A stretch of DNA of 64,000 nt from JBGPQJ01 sp963709295 (GTDB lineage: Bacteria > Chloroflexota > Anaerolineae > Anaerolineales > Villigracilaceae): the NCBI GenBank assembly GCA_963709295.1, contig CAVPVW010000004.1, positions 186,001-250,000 of the forward strand, in the 5' to 3' direction. Made by a program: the position numbers and the translations under genes. Shown one piece after another: positions 48,159 through 58,015 of the stretch. Numbering within the stretch: the stretch's first letter is position 1; each line of letters opens with the position of its first letter. The notes below the pieces were generated by a model. It was not told the DNA's origin. It searched no databases and saw only the letters and a list, made by a program, of their open reading frames with translations.

Positions 48159-49151
48159 ATGTTTACAAGACGTTTTTTGGTCACAGTATTGATCATCTCG
48201 TTGCTCATAGCATTACCGATGTCTGTTTTGGCACAAGGCGGCCCCCCTCCGGGAAAGGGACCTGGAGGAGGTGAAGAGGAAATCTCAAGGGAATAATGTC
48301 TCGTTCCCAGTGATCGCCGTGGACGGATTTTCGGTCCCAGCCATAACCGAAATGCTGTTTACTGTGCCCTACACCGGATCATTTCCCGGCCTGACCCCTG
48401 ATCAAATTGTAATTCTCAATGCCGCAGGCCCTTGGTATGCCCAGAAAACCGAGGGGAACACATGGCAGGCGGAGGTTGCCAACCAGCCCGGCGAATCCGT
48501 CACATTCATCAATTGGGGTGACAATATCGAATCGGTCAACCCCAAACTCAGGAGGCCCTTCCGACTGGAAGTGACACTGTTCAAGGTGCTCGATGCTCCA
48601 ATGACTCGCCTATACCATGGCCGAACTCGAGTATCCTAGCAGCGCTAACGAGCTCCAGGGGACCAATACAACGACTTATCCCAGTCCATTCGCCACAGTC
48701 ATTTCCGCGAAACCCAAACTGGTAGTGCAGTATTTGGGACCAACATTGCCGACCAGAGTTTCGTGGGACGGAACCAAATGGACTGGTTATACAGTGATCC
48801 CGGTGAGCTTCGCTCCTGAACTCAATGTTGGCGGAAAGTACATCTACGGAGCTTCAGAGGGTGGCTGGAAGCCAGACAAGGTGGGCTATTACCGGGTTAC
48901 ATTCTATATTCCCAACTGGCTCGGGAATTGATCTCTCTAGCGCCTGCATCGACAATTATCCGCCGGCAGACCCGCCTTGCAGCACGGTGACCACCGAAGC
49001 CGATGAGGGTGGTGTTGCGACCCCTGTTGTTGTACCTACGCTCAATTTAACCTATGTAGATGTTCAAGTTGTAGGCGGAGGCGGTGGCGGGGGCGGAAGC
49101 CATAACAAAAAAATCAATATTTGCGAGGCAAGCCAGGGGTTAAGCCTTTAG
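48159..49151 (+). CDS. Secreted protein of unknown function
   Basis: About 330 residues joined across frameshifts near 48280, 48625 and 48920. The start at 48159 has a perfect GAGGAGG site. Signal peptide FLVTVLIISLLIALPMSVLAQ, then a Gly/Pro stretch, then beta-rich domains with SFPVIAVDGFSVPAITEML, EVANQPGESVTFINWGDNIE and KVGYYRVTFYIPN. The C-terminal part has a Cys pair (CIDNYPPADPPC) and a Gly-rich run (VVGGGGGGGGSHNK). No membrane anchor, lipobox or enzyme motif, and no family recognised. Preceded by a structured leader and followed by a strong terminator, so it is a single-gene unit. Confidence 0.7.
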
Positions 49152-49215
49152 CCTCGCGATAAAGTGACCTTTATGCGAGGGCGAGAGACTCTCTCGCCCT
49201 CACAGCTTTTTAAAA
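49110..49215 (+). terminator. Hairpins at the end of the secreted-protein gene; remainder of gap is empty
   Basis: GCGAGGC near 49119 pairs with GCCTCGC near 49151, and directly after it GAGGGCGAGAG (49177-49187) pairs with CTCTCGCCCTC (49191-49201), followed after a few bases by CTTTTTAAAA. The second is a strong terminator. From 49216 to 49447 I see no gene or structure. Confidence 0.7.
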
Positions 49216-49447
49216 TAATGAACATGGATGTATGCATATGCGGTAGGTGAAGAAAAGGTGAGGCTGGTCACGGTCCTCAACTCGGTGGAAGCGTTCACTT
49301 TTTTGATTTCTCATCCACTTAATGCACGGCACGACTGGTGGGGGTAAGGTAAAATCGATGATTGAAATCCTTGTGGACGATCCCATACGCAAGGAAGACT
49401 TTTGCCGGGCTGTACATCCCCGGCGGTGAAAACGAGGTGAATGGACT

Positions 49448-49960
49448 ATGGAATATTCAGAATTGATCGCAGCACGGTACAGTGTGAGGGCCTACCGCCC
49501 TGACCCTGTCGAAGATGAGAAATTGCAGGCCGTACTCGAAGCGGCGCGCCTGGCTCCAACGGCCGCCAACCGGCAGCCGTTCCAGCTGGTGGTGCTGCAT
49601 ACGGCCGGCCGGCAGGAGGAGATCGGGACGATCTACCACCGACCTTGGTTCGTGCAGGCTCCCCTGGTGATCGCCGTCTGTGCGATTTCCTCGCAGGCGT
49701 GGGTGCGGGAAAGCGACCGCTTCAATGCCCGCCTGATCGATGCAGCCATTGTAGCGGACCATCTCATCCTGGCCGCCGCGAACCTGGGGCTGGGTACCTG
49801 CTGGGTCGCGGCCTTCAACGTGGAGGCCGCCCGCCGTGTGTTGCAACTGTCCGATGACGCCGAACCGGTCATCTTCACACCGCTGGGTTATCCGGCCGAT
49901 GAACCGGGTCCCAAGGTCCGCAAGCCGCTGAGCGAGCTGGTGCGGTACGAACACTGGTGA
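49448..49960 (+). CDS. Nitroreductase-family flavoprotein
   Basis: 170 residues. It has the typical N-terminal MEYSELIAARYSVRAYRPDP with the FMN-binding RYSVRAY-like loop, then LEAARLAPTAANRQPFQLVV and the later LGLGTCWVAAFNVEAARRVL. Length suits the compact nitroreductase group, which reduces nitro compounds, quinones or enones with NAD(P)H. No iron-sulfur motif. A ribosome site GAGGTG lies 4-9 nt upstream. Followed at 12 nt by a serine-hydrolase gene, probably cotranscribed. Natural substrate unknown. Confidence 0.92.
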   Translation: MEYSELIAARYSVRAYRPDPVEDEKLQAVLEAARLAPTAANRQPFQLVVLHTAGRQEEIGTIYHRPWFVQAPLVIAVCAISSQAWVRESDRFNARLIDAAIVADHLILAAANLGLGTCWVAAFNVEAARRVLQLSDDAEPVIFTPLGYPADEPGPKVRKPLSELVRYEHW

Positions 49961-49971
49961 GAGGGAAGATC

Positions 49972-51166
49972 ATGAACATTGTCAAACCGGAATTTGTCGG
50001 TTTATCTTCAGAACGATTGGAGCGCATCAACGGCGTCATGCAGTCCTACGTCGAAAAGGGAGTCTTTGCGGGCATTTCCACCCTAGTCGCGCGGAAGGGA
50101 GATGTGGCGCACCTCGGGACTTTCGGCTGGCAGGACTTGGAGACCAAACAGCCGATCACCGAAGACACCATCTTCCGCATCTACTCGATGACCAAGCCCA
50201 TCACCAGCGTTGCGGTGATGATGCTGTGCGAGGAAGGCGAGACTGCACCTTGACGACCCGGTCTCCCGCCATGTGCCCGAGTTCAAGGACCGCAAGGTAA
50301 TGGTCCTGCGCGAGGGCGGCTTTGACCTCGTCCCTGCGGCGCGCGAGGTCACGATCCACGACCTGCTCACGCACACCAGCGGGTTGTGTTATCCCAGCGA
50401 AGAACAAACTCCGCTCGATGAGATCTATCGAAAGCTCTTTGGTCACATGGACAAAGTCGTGGAGCCGGTCTTGGAAAAGTGGATGCTGGCTTTCATAAAA
50501 ACTGATGTGCCGCTGGCCTTCCACCCCGGAACGGCCTGGCGTTACGGACTCTCCATTGACGTGTTGGGTTACATCGTGCAGGTCGTCACCGGTCAGCCGT
50601 TCGACGAGTTCCTGAAGGAGCGCATCTTCACCCCGCTGGGGATGATCGACACCGATTTCTGGGTGCCGCCGGAAAAGGTGGCGCGCTTCGCGTCCATGTA
50701 CGGCCCCTCGAAAGAGGATGGGTTGAAGGTCATCCCCTCGCCTGACGGCAAGGATTACACCAAACCCGACCGCGCGCTTTCCGGCGGCGGCGGGCTCGTC
50801 TCCACGCTGGGGGATTACTTCCGCTTTGGGCAGATGATGTTGAACGGCGGCGAGTTCGAAGGGAAGCGTTTATTAGGTCGAAAAACGGTCGAGTGGATGA
50901 TGCAAAATCACCTGCCGGCGGGGATGCACCCCAACGACGAGGCGTGGAACGGCTTCGGGCTGGGCGGGGCGGTGCTGATCAACCCGGGACTCTCTCCGCG
51001 CCCCGGCTCGGTCGGCAAGTTCGGCTGGGGAGGCGCCGCCAACACGGAGTGGTGGATCGACCCTGCCGAGGAGTTGAATTGCATCCTGATGCTGCAGTAC
51101 ATGCCGGGCTTTACCATTCCGATCGTGGAGGACTTCAACCAGCTGGTCTACGCGGCGCTGGAGTAA
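49972..51166 (+). CDS. Serine hydrolase (class C beta-lactamase fold)
   Basis: About 398 residues across a frameshift near 50240. The S-x-x-K motif is IYSMTKPITSVAVMMLCEEG, the second-site Tyr is in AWRYGLSIDVLGYIV and the third box is FGWGGAANTEWWIDP. These and the overall length suit the EstB/beta-lactamase-related esterase group. Cytoplasmic, no signal. Start MNIVKPEFVGLSS at 49972 with GAGGGAAG upstream. It is the third class-C-type hydrolase of the window and is closest to esterases, not to true beta-lactamases. Confidence 0.88.
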
Positions 51167-51221
51167 TGCAGGCAGGCGATTCGCTGTATCTTTTTCCAGG
51201 GTTGTGCATCTAAACGAAAGA

Positions 51222-51250
51222 CAAAAAGGCATGATCCTATGCCTTTTTGT
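51222..51250 (+). terminator. Rho-independent terminator after the nitroreductase / hydrolase pair
   Basis: CAAAAAGGCAT at 51222-51232 pairs with ATGCCTTTTTG at 51239-51249, giving an 11-bp perfect stem whose 3' arm carries the T-run. Confidence 0.8.
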
Positions 51251-51296
51251 TGAGATCACAACCTCATCCTGGTGGGGATGAAAAAGGAAACGACCC

Positions 51297-51500
51297 ATGC
51301 CTTTGTATGAATATCGTTGTTCTGATTGCGGTAATGAGTTTGAGATGATGATGCGCTTCTCCGAAGCGGACCGCCGCCCGGAGTGCCCGGCTTGCGAAAG
51401 CCTCAAGACCCAGAAGAAGCTTTCTGCGGTGGCGTCCTTCGGGTCAGCGGCCTCGGAATCCGGCGGCAGCAGCTGCGCGCCTCGCGGCGGATTTTCCTGA
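51297..51500 (+). CDS. FmdB-family zinc ribbon protein
   Basis: 67 residues starting MPLYEYRCSDCGNEFEMMM. One zinc ribbon is formed by CSDCG and CPACES. The C-terminus is a short Ser/Gly tail with one more Cys, as in FmdB proteins, named from a putative formamidase regulator. The function is regulatory or structural and unproven. Followed after 109 nt by the DUF302 gene on the same strand. Confidence 0.92.
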   Translation: MPLYEYRCSDCGNEFEMMMRFSEADRRPECPACESLKTQKKLSAVASFGSAASESGGSSCAPRGGFS

Positions 51501-51609
51501 GCAGGTTGATCCATTGCAGCCGTGAGCTGCGCTCAGAAATCCTGCCGATCTTTAAAACCCAAAAAAACCGCTCGGGTTTTACGAAACAACTATATGGAAG
51601 GAAACTTTA

Positions 51610-51999
51610 ATGCCTGAACTGGGATTTAAATCCACGCTAAAAATGTCTTATGACGAGGCGCTTGTGAAGGCGACGGACGCCTTGAAGGCCGAAGGCTTTG
51701 GTGTTCTAACGAGCATCGATGTCAAGGACACGATGAAAAAAAGCTCGATGTGGACTTCCGGAAATATTCGATTTTGGGTGTCTGCAACCCGCCCTTGGCG
51801 CACGGGCGCTGTCCACAAATCGATGTGGGGACTGCTGCTTCCCTGCACGGTGATCGTTTACGAGGAGGGCGACGGGGCGGTGGTCAACATTCTGAATCCG
51901 CTCGCCATGACCGAACTTATCCCCGAGCCTGAGCTGCAGGCGGTGATGGGTGAAGCCCGGGCGAGACTCGCGCGGGTGTCTGAGGCTCTTAACCGTTAG
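51610..51999 (+). CDS. DUF302-family protein (two compensating frameshifts)
   Basis: 129 codons without a stop, but the middle is out of frame. Residues 1-43 (MPELGFKSTLKMSYDEALV on) and the end (LLLPCTVIVYEEGDGAVVNI) match DUF302. Between 51742 and 51827 the family sequence DFRKYSILGVCNPPLAH appears in another frame. One extra A in the seven-A run at about 51735 and one G fewer in the GGGG at about 51825 restore a full DUF302 protein. The family folds as a small alpha-beta domain of unknown function, often near sulfur or redox genes. Confidence 0.87.
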   Translation: MPELGFKSTLKMSYDEALVKATDALKAEGFGVLTSIDVKDTMKKSSMWTSGNIRFWVSATRPWRTGAVHKSMWGLLLPCTVIVYEEGDGAVVNILNPLAMTELIPEPELQAVMGEARARLARVSEALNR

Positions 52000-52026
52000 C
52001 GTTGTTATCTTTCATGGGATTTAAAT

Positions 52027-52059
52027 AAAACAGCGGGTGCGAGACGCACCCGCTGTTTT
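52027..52059. terminator. Bidirectional terminator between DUF302 and a small membrane protein gene
   Basis: AAAACAGCGGGTGCG at 52027-52041 pairs with 52045-52059 (15 bp perfect, loop AGA), with A and T runs at the two outer ends, so it can end transcription from both sides. Confidence 0.85.
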
Positions 52060-52060
52060 A

Positions 52061-52309
52061 TTATTTGGTCGGGTTGGACGGGGCGCTCAGGTATAACAAT
52101 TTTCTGAAACCTGAAATGAGCACGTGCATCACGATGGGAATGCACACGAAGATGACAATAATCTGCAGGGCATTCAAGCTCACGCTCTTGTTTCTCACCA
52201 GGGAGATCAGGATCAACTCTCCCATCACCGTGAAGAATCCCCACAGCAACTTATGCTTGATTTGGTTCGAGCGGGAATGGTTAATAATTAACGTTCGCTG
52301 GATATCCAT
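52061..52309 (-). CDS. Small two-helix membrane protein, unknown
   Basis: 82 residues, start MDIQRTLIINHSRSNQIK at 52309. Two predicted membrane helices: LLWGFFTVMGELILISLV and ALQIIVIFVCIPIVMHVL, with a basic loop between. No family recognised. It converges on the DUF302 gene with a shared terminator. Base composition is A+T-rich like the region to its right. No clear ribosome site. From 52310 to 52588 there is no gene. Confidence 0.55.
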   Translation of the reverse strand: MDIQRTLIINHSRSNQIKHKLLWGFFTVMGELILISLVRNKSVSLNALQIIVIFVCIPIVMHVLISGFRKLLYLSAPSNPTK

Positions 52310-52588
52310 GCTTCGATTAGTCTCCCATTAGGTCTACTTAGAAAATTGATTGTAAAAACAGATTTGTCGCCAGGTGTGTTCTAACGAATAAAAAGGGGAC
52401 TCTTGCAGATGCGTTCCTGGTATCTTGACCTTGTCTCGCGCACCAACCACCAAAATTCTCAAACAGAGCCCCAGGGTGATCGATTTTGTGCCGCATAGAT
52501 CAAGTCAGGCAGAATTCGTGGATTGTGTTATTCAAAAAATCAATCGATATGCCCATGATAAAATTGTTGCATGACCGGAGAAAAGCAA

Positions 52589-53749
52589 ATGACCCACGGT
52601 AATTCTTGCGAACTGTCGATAGTGATGCCGTGTTTGAATGAAAGCGAGACACTGGAGCGGTGCATCCAAAAAGCCCGGGCTTTTTTGGAAATTAATAATA
52701 TCTCGGGCGAAGTCGTCGTAGCAGACAATGGCAGTCGGGATGGATCGCAAGAAATTGCCCGTCAGGCAGGAGCCCGGGTGGTGGATGTTCCACAGCGAGG
52801 TTACGGATCGGCGCTTCTTGGAGGTATTACCAACGCGCAAGGTGATTATGTAATCATGGGGGATGCGGATGATAGTTATGATTTTACAGCCCTCATGCCG
52901 TTCCTGGAAAAGTTGAGAGAAGGTTTCGAGCTAGTAATGGGCGACCGGTTTGCAGGAGGAATAAAACCCGGAGCCATGCCTTTCCTTCATCGTTATCTGG
53001 GAAATCCTGTCCTAAGCTTTCTCGGAAGATTGTTTTTTAATACCAAAATCAGGGATTTCCATTGCGGATTGCGAGGTTTACAACGGGACGCTATTCTTCG
53101 ACTTGATCTGCATACAACAGGCATGGAATTTGCGAGCGAGATGATTGTAAAGGCTTCAATGTGTGGATTGAAAATTACACAGGTGCCAACCATTCTTTAT
53201 CCAGATGGCCGGAGTAGACCTCCTCATTTGCGCACCTGGTCGGATGGGTGGCGACACCTGCGATTTCTCCTGCTTTTCAGTCCAAGATGGTTGTTCCTTT
53301 ATCCAGGGTTTGCCGCGGTTGCAGTTGGGGTGGCTATGTATTTTTGGCTGTTGCCAGGTCCACGAAAGGTGGGGTCCATTTATTTTGATATCAATACGCT
53401 GCTGTATGCCGCCTTGTTGGTATTAATGGGAGTTCAGGCGGTTCTATTCGCTCTGTTAACCAAGAAATTTGGTATGAGTGAAGGTTTCCTGCCACCGGAT
53501 AGTGGAGTGGATAGGTGGTTAAAGGTCATCAACCTGGAAAGAGGCATCGTCGGCGGTGTATTATTCATTGTTTTGGGAATCGTAAGTTCATTCGCTGCTT
53601 TGAACTATTGGGAGAGCCAGAGTTTTGGTACTTTAAATCCATCCATCTCCATGCGTCTGGTTATTCCCGGAGTGATTTTATTCGCCGTCGGTTTTCAGAT
53701 CATCCTTGCCAGCTTCTTCCTTAGCATATTGGATCTTCAACGCAATTAA
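52589..53749 (+). CDS. Family 2 glycosyltransferase (dolichol-phosphate-mannose-synthase-like) with membrane helices
   Basis: 386 residues from MTHGNSCELSIVMPCLNES at 52589 (GGAG 8 nt upstream; an ATG at 52571 has none). The GT-A domain has IVMPCLNESETLERC, VVVADNGSRDGSQEIARQAG and IMGDADDSYDF with the metal-binding D-x-D. The C-terminal third has four hydrophobic helices (GFAAVAVGVAMYFWLLPG and on), as in GtrB-type enzymes that load sugars onto undecaprenyl phosphate. It likely feeds the GT-C protein encoded 1 kb downstream. Lower GC than flanking regions. Confidence 0.88.
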   Translation: MTHGNSCELSIVMPCLNESETLERCIQKARAFLEINNISGEVVVADNGSRDGSQEIARQAGARVVDVPQRGYGSALLGGITNAQGDYVIMGDADDSYDFTALMPFLEKLREGFELVMGDRFAGGIKPGAMPFLHRYLGNPVLSFLGRLFFNTKIRDFHCGLRGLQRDAILRLDLHTTGMEFASEMIVKASMCGLKITQVPTILYPDGRSRPPHLRTWSDGWRHLRFLLLFSPRWLFLYPGFAAVAVGVAMYFWLLPGPRKVGSIYFDINTLLYAALLVLMGVQAVLFALLTKKFGMSEGFLPPDSGVDRWLKVINLERGIVGGVLFIVLGIVSSFAALNYWESQSFGTLNPSISMRLVIPGVILFAVGFQIILASFFLSILDLQRN

Positions 53750-53863
53750 GCGTATGGTCCATTAGGTTGCAGTCGTAGGACTGTAAATGACGATCTGACA
53801 TCCTTGTGAAATTCATATTTGTGTTTAGGGAACGATATTTGTTCCATCTCCTCAGGATTAAAC

Positions 53864-54409
53864 GTGCGAACTTTTGATCAATTGTTACAACGCTGGCGGA
53901 TATTTATGGCAGCCAATGCCATCCGGCCACATGACAAAGTGCTGGATATTGGTTGTTTTCAAGGTGAATTCTTGTTTCATGTTGAGAAGCATATTGATAT
54001 CGGAATTGGGATTGATCCTTTGCTGGGTAGTGAATTAATAGGCGAAAAAATCATGCTTATGCGATGGAGTTTTCAGGAGCCCATGCCCTTTCCCGATAAT
54101 TTCTTCGATGTGATCATCATGCTGGCAACCATTGAGCACATTAATGATCGTGAAGCGATTGCACGCGAAAGCTCCCGATTGTTGAAATCCACCGGGAGAA
54201 TGATCATCACCGTCCCCGAACCCGCTGTGGATAGCGTTGTTGATCTACTGGTCCGACTTCGTTTGGCTGATGGAATGTCCTTGGAACAGCATAGCGGCTT
54301 TAGACCTGATACGCTGCTGAGCATTTTTTCCCAGTACGGGTTTCGACTTGCAGTCCGCAGGAAATTCCAACTGGGGTTGAATAATTTATTTATTTTCGAG
54401 AAAGTATAA
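53864..54409 (+). CDS. SAM-dependent methyltransferase
   Basis: About 181 residues. A GTG start at 53864 with AGGA 6 nt upstream is preferred over a TTG at 53819. The SAM-binding motif I is VLDIGCFQGEFLFHVEKH; later motifs FDVIIMLATIEHINDREAI and RLLKSTGRMIITVPEP match the Methyltransf_11 class. It lies between a GT2 and a GT-C-like gene on the same strand, which suggests methylation of a glycan or lipid-linked sugar. A+T-rich. Confidence 0.85.
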   Translation: MRTFDQLLQRWRIFMAANAIRPHDKVLDIGCFQGEFLFHVEKHIDIGIGIDPLLGSELIGEKIMLMRWSFQEPMPFPDNFFDVIIMLATIEHINDREAIARESSRLLKSTGRMIITVPEPAVDSVVDLLVRLRLADGMSLEQHSGFRPDTLLSIFSQYGFRLAVRRKFQLGLNNLFIFEKV

Positions 54410-54503
54410 AAATCTCTGTCATTTTGTGGAGGATATTGATTTCCTCGGCTCAAATCTAGAAAGTTAAATTTATAAACTCGCGTTGACTTGCGTTGGATAA
54501 GGG

Positions 54504-56415
54504 ATGTATAGAAAAAGTCTGTTAATCTTTAATTGGTCTCGTCGGACTGGGTTGTTTATTCCTAGCTGTTTTTGCACAACAGCTAGGGGTGGGTCACGAT
54601 GACCACTGGGGTCCTGGACGGATCATTGTTGCGGTAGCTGGACTTTGTTTATTGGCTATCACTGCCCTGGTCTTTTCCTGGAAATTTGTATTGGAGGGGG
54701 TGAATTACTTTTCTACGTCAATTCGACGATTGGGAATCATACTTGTTGGAATCCCTATAGTTCACCGCGGATTGCAGAATGCCAGACAGCTAGTTGCCTT
54801 TTGGAAGTCATCCTGGGATAAGTCGCCAACCAGTCGATGGGTTGGGGACCGCATCTTGCGCCCCATAGATGATTATTTAAGTCGGCTCAGAAAAACCCGT
54901 GCCGTGGCTTGGATTATCCAGTCACAGGCGCATAAAGCGGAATTTATTACTTATATCCTTGGCCTGGTCTTCTTGGCAGTATATGTCTGGTTCGTGAGCG
55001 TTGGCAACTGGACACCCTGGCCAAAAACCGGTAATTATTTTAACCGGCTGGCACAAGCATTTGAAAAAGGACAGGTGTATCTCCTTGAAGAACCAGGGTC
55101 GAGGTTAATGGAGCTGGAGGATCCTTATGAGTATAAGAACAGGGTAAATGTTGACTACCCTTGGGATGCGATTCTTTACGACGGGAAATTCTATTTCTAT
55201 TGGGGGCCGGCACCCGCACTGATCATTGTGCTCGCGCACGTGTTCTATCCGCACGAGATCGGTGATCACGTACTGGTATTCGGATTTGCGTATGGCGTGT
55301 TTATTTTTTTGAGCCTTTTTATTTTACGCGTGCGGAACAAATTATTTCCAAACCTTGGGTGGATTTATATCGTCCCAGCGGTTCTCATCGCCGGGTTGGC
55401 CAGCATGATGCCCTGGCTGTTGAATCGCCCCAATGTTTACGAAGTAGCCATCGCTGGTGGGCAGTTCTTTTTGATTTCAGGTCTTTTTTTCTGTTTTTTG
55501 GCCATGGAAAAAGGTCATCCTAATCCCTGGTGGTTGGCGGCCGCAAGTGTATTCCTGGGATTGTCGGTCGCAAGCCGGACCAGTCTGGCCTTTGCTGCCT
55601 CTTTTCTCATCGTCATGGCCGTTTGGAGAGTCATCCGGATTTCGGGATTCACTCGAAGATCATTTCCCTTGCTGATTGCAGTGACAACCCCATTTGTTTT
55701 AACTGCAATTGGGATGGGATTATATAATTTCATTCGCTTCGGTTCATGGTTCGAGTTTGGTATCCAGTATATGCTTACCGGGATGGATCTTCATGCCAAT
55801 GCATTCTCGCCGGCTAATATCCCAATCAACCTGCATAATTTCTTGATTAATCCCTACCGTACCCTGAAAGTCTTCCCATATATTAAGCCGGAACTTGGTG
55901 GTCGGTTTATTTTCTTTCCCATTTCCAGTCCCTCAAATTATTATTCTGAACACGTGACCGGTTTATTGCTCACGATCCCTTTTATCCTTTTTGCTGGTAT
56001 TCCTATCGTCAGCTCGGTCAGGTATGTTTTGAGTCTCATTGCCGGCCTAATTGGAAAGGTTCTCTTTCGCGATGACCGGTTCGGAGATGGTTTTTCCAGA
56101 TGGACGGCACTCACGCTCATTGGATCTGCTTTCCTCGCTTTTGTACCCATCTTGATCTTTATTGCCGGGAATATGCGTTATCTTGCGGATGTCGTTCCCT
56201 TGCTGGTCCTGCTCTCTACATTTGGTCTGTTCATGGGGAGGCAATTTCTTGAAGGGAAATCCACCTCGATATTTTGGTTCAACATGCTAGTGGTAATCCT
56301 TACGTTTTACTCCATTTCCGTCAGTCTATTGTTGGCAGTCACAGGGGCTGAAGCACGGTTTGAACATTTGAATCCGGTCCTTTTTGACAAACTGACCCGC
56401 TGGTTTACACCTTAA
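54504..56415 (+). CDS. Polytopic GT-C-like membrane glycosyltransferase
   Basis: About 637 residues with 11 or more membrane helices. The open frame from 54589 lacks an initial part; an ATG at 54504 (MYRKSLLIF) joins it through a frameshift near 54530, giving LIGLVGLGCLFLAVFAQQ as the first helix. Large loops between helices 3 and 4 hold DYPWDAILYDGKFYFYWGPA. Many helices, acidic residues in the first large loop and context beside a GtrB-like GT2 fit the GT-C fold, which uses lipid-linked sugars. I do not recognise a specific family. Confidence 0.7.
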
Positions 56416-56440
56416 GAATTAATGGTGGCGCTAAATCTCA

Positions 56441-56474
56441 AAGAACAATCCCCTCGCAGGAGGGGATTGTTCTT
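56441..56474. terminator. Bidirectional terminator between the GT-C gene and araA
   Basis: AAGAACAATCCCCTC at 56441-56455 pairs with 56460-56474 (15 bp perfect, loop GCAG) between two convergent genes. Confidence 0.85.
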
Positions 56475-56494
56475 GTCCAGTTGAGTATCCTGGC

Positions 56495-58001
56495 TTAAAG
56501 TCCTTTCGCCAGGTGATAATACAGATCGTTCCAGCGCAACTTTTCCTTGAAGGTCTTCCACCTCGGTCTTCTCATCGATCAACAGGAATTCGATCCCGGC
56601 CATGGAGGCAAAATCCCGCAGGTGTTCGGCGGTGACGGCATAGCTGAAGCTGGTATGGTGCGCCCCTCCGGCGTAGATCCAGGCGGCGGCAGCGACCTTG
56701 AGGTTCGGGCGCGGCAGCCACAGGGCGCGCGCCACCGGCAGCTTGGGCAGCGGCGCATCGGTCGGGACCACATCCACGACATTGGCCACCATGCGGAAGC
56801 GCTGGCCCATGTCCATCATCGAAGCGCCGATGGCGGGACCGGTGTTCGCATCGAAGATCAGCCGCACCGGGTCCGCCTTTCCGCCAATCGAAAGCGGCAG
56901 GATTTCGAGTTTAGGTTTATTGGCAGCAATCGACTCGCAGATCTCGAGCATGTGCGCGCCCAGCACCTTGTCGCCGCTCGCGCTGAAATGGTAGGTGTAA
57001 TCCTCCATGAAACTGACGCCGCCCTTCAGGCCCGGTGCCATGACCTTCATCGCGCGGACCAGTGCCGAGGTCTTCCAGTCGCCTTCCGCGCCGAAGCCGT
57101 AGCCGTCACGCATCAGACGCTGGACGGCCAGCCCGGGCAGCTGCGCCAGCCCATGCAGGTCTTCAAAGGTGGTGGTGAACGCCTTGAAGTCCCCGGCTTG
57201 CAGGAAGTTGCGCATGCCGGTCTCGATGCGTGCTCCGGCGACCAGCGAGTCGTGTTTCTCACCCTTGGGCTGGAGCGCCGGGACCACGTCGTACTCGTCA
57301 AGGTAGGCTTGTGCCATCTTCTTGACATCGGCATCCGAAGCCTCGTTGACGGCCCTGACGAGGTCGCCAACGCCGTAACCGTAGACGTCATAACCAAGTT
57401 GGATCTGCGCCTCGACCTTGTCGCCTTCGGTGACGGCCACATCGCGCATGTTGTCCCCGAAGCGGGCGACCTTGGCACCCTGCCAGTCCGCCCAGGCGGA
57501 TGCGGCGCGCGCCCAAACTCCCAGCTGGGCTTGCACGTCGTCATCCTGCCAGTGCCCGACGACCACCTTGCGCTCGAGGCGCAGCCGGCTGCCGATGAAG
57601 CCGTACTCGCGGTCGCCGTGCGCCGCCTGGTTGAGATTCATGAAGTTCATGTCGATCTCCGCCCAGGGGATCTCACGGTTGTACTGGGTGTGCAGGTGAG
57701 CGAACGGCTTGCTGAGCAGACCCAGCCCGGCGATCCACATCTTGGCGGGTGAGAAGGTGTGCATCCAGGTGATGAGGCCGATGCAGCTTTTGGATGAGTT
57801 GGCTTCCAGGCACAACTCCCGGATGGATTCCGGCGTGGTCAGAACCGGTTTGAAAACCACCTTCACCGGCATGTGCTTGGATGCGCCGAGAGCCCCCGCA
57901 ATTTCGCGCGAGTGTTCGGCAACCGTTTCGAGCGTTTTGGGTCCGTACAGGTGCTGGCTTCCGGTGACAAACCAGACTTCATATTCTTTAAGATCAATCA
58001 T
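56495..58001 (-). CDS. araA: L-arabinose isomerase
   Basis: About 500 residues, as expected for AraA, which converts L-arabinose to L-ribulose (EC 5.3.1.4) with Mn2+. It starts MIDLKEYEVWFVTGSQHLYG and has the family segments ITWMHTFSPAKMWIAGLGLL, MRDGYGFGAEGDWKTSALVR and AGGAHHTSFSYAVTAEHLRD. The catalytic Glu (near GFGAEGDWK and SFMEDYTYHF) and His residues are present. A frameshift near 56555 changes the end to LRWNDLYYHLAKGL with TAA at 56495. An AAGGAGATG ribosome site precedes the ATG. It is separated from araD by the TnpB element. Confidence 0.95.
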
Positions 58002-58015
58002 GATGGCATCTCCTT

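Noticed and set aside
56547..57752. 401-codon plus-strand open frame
   Set aside because: Antisense of araA. Composition is typical of a shadow frame.
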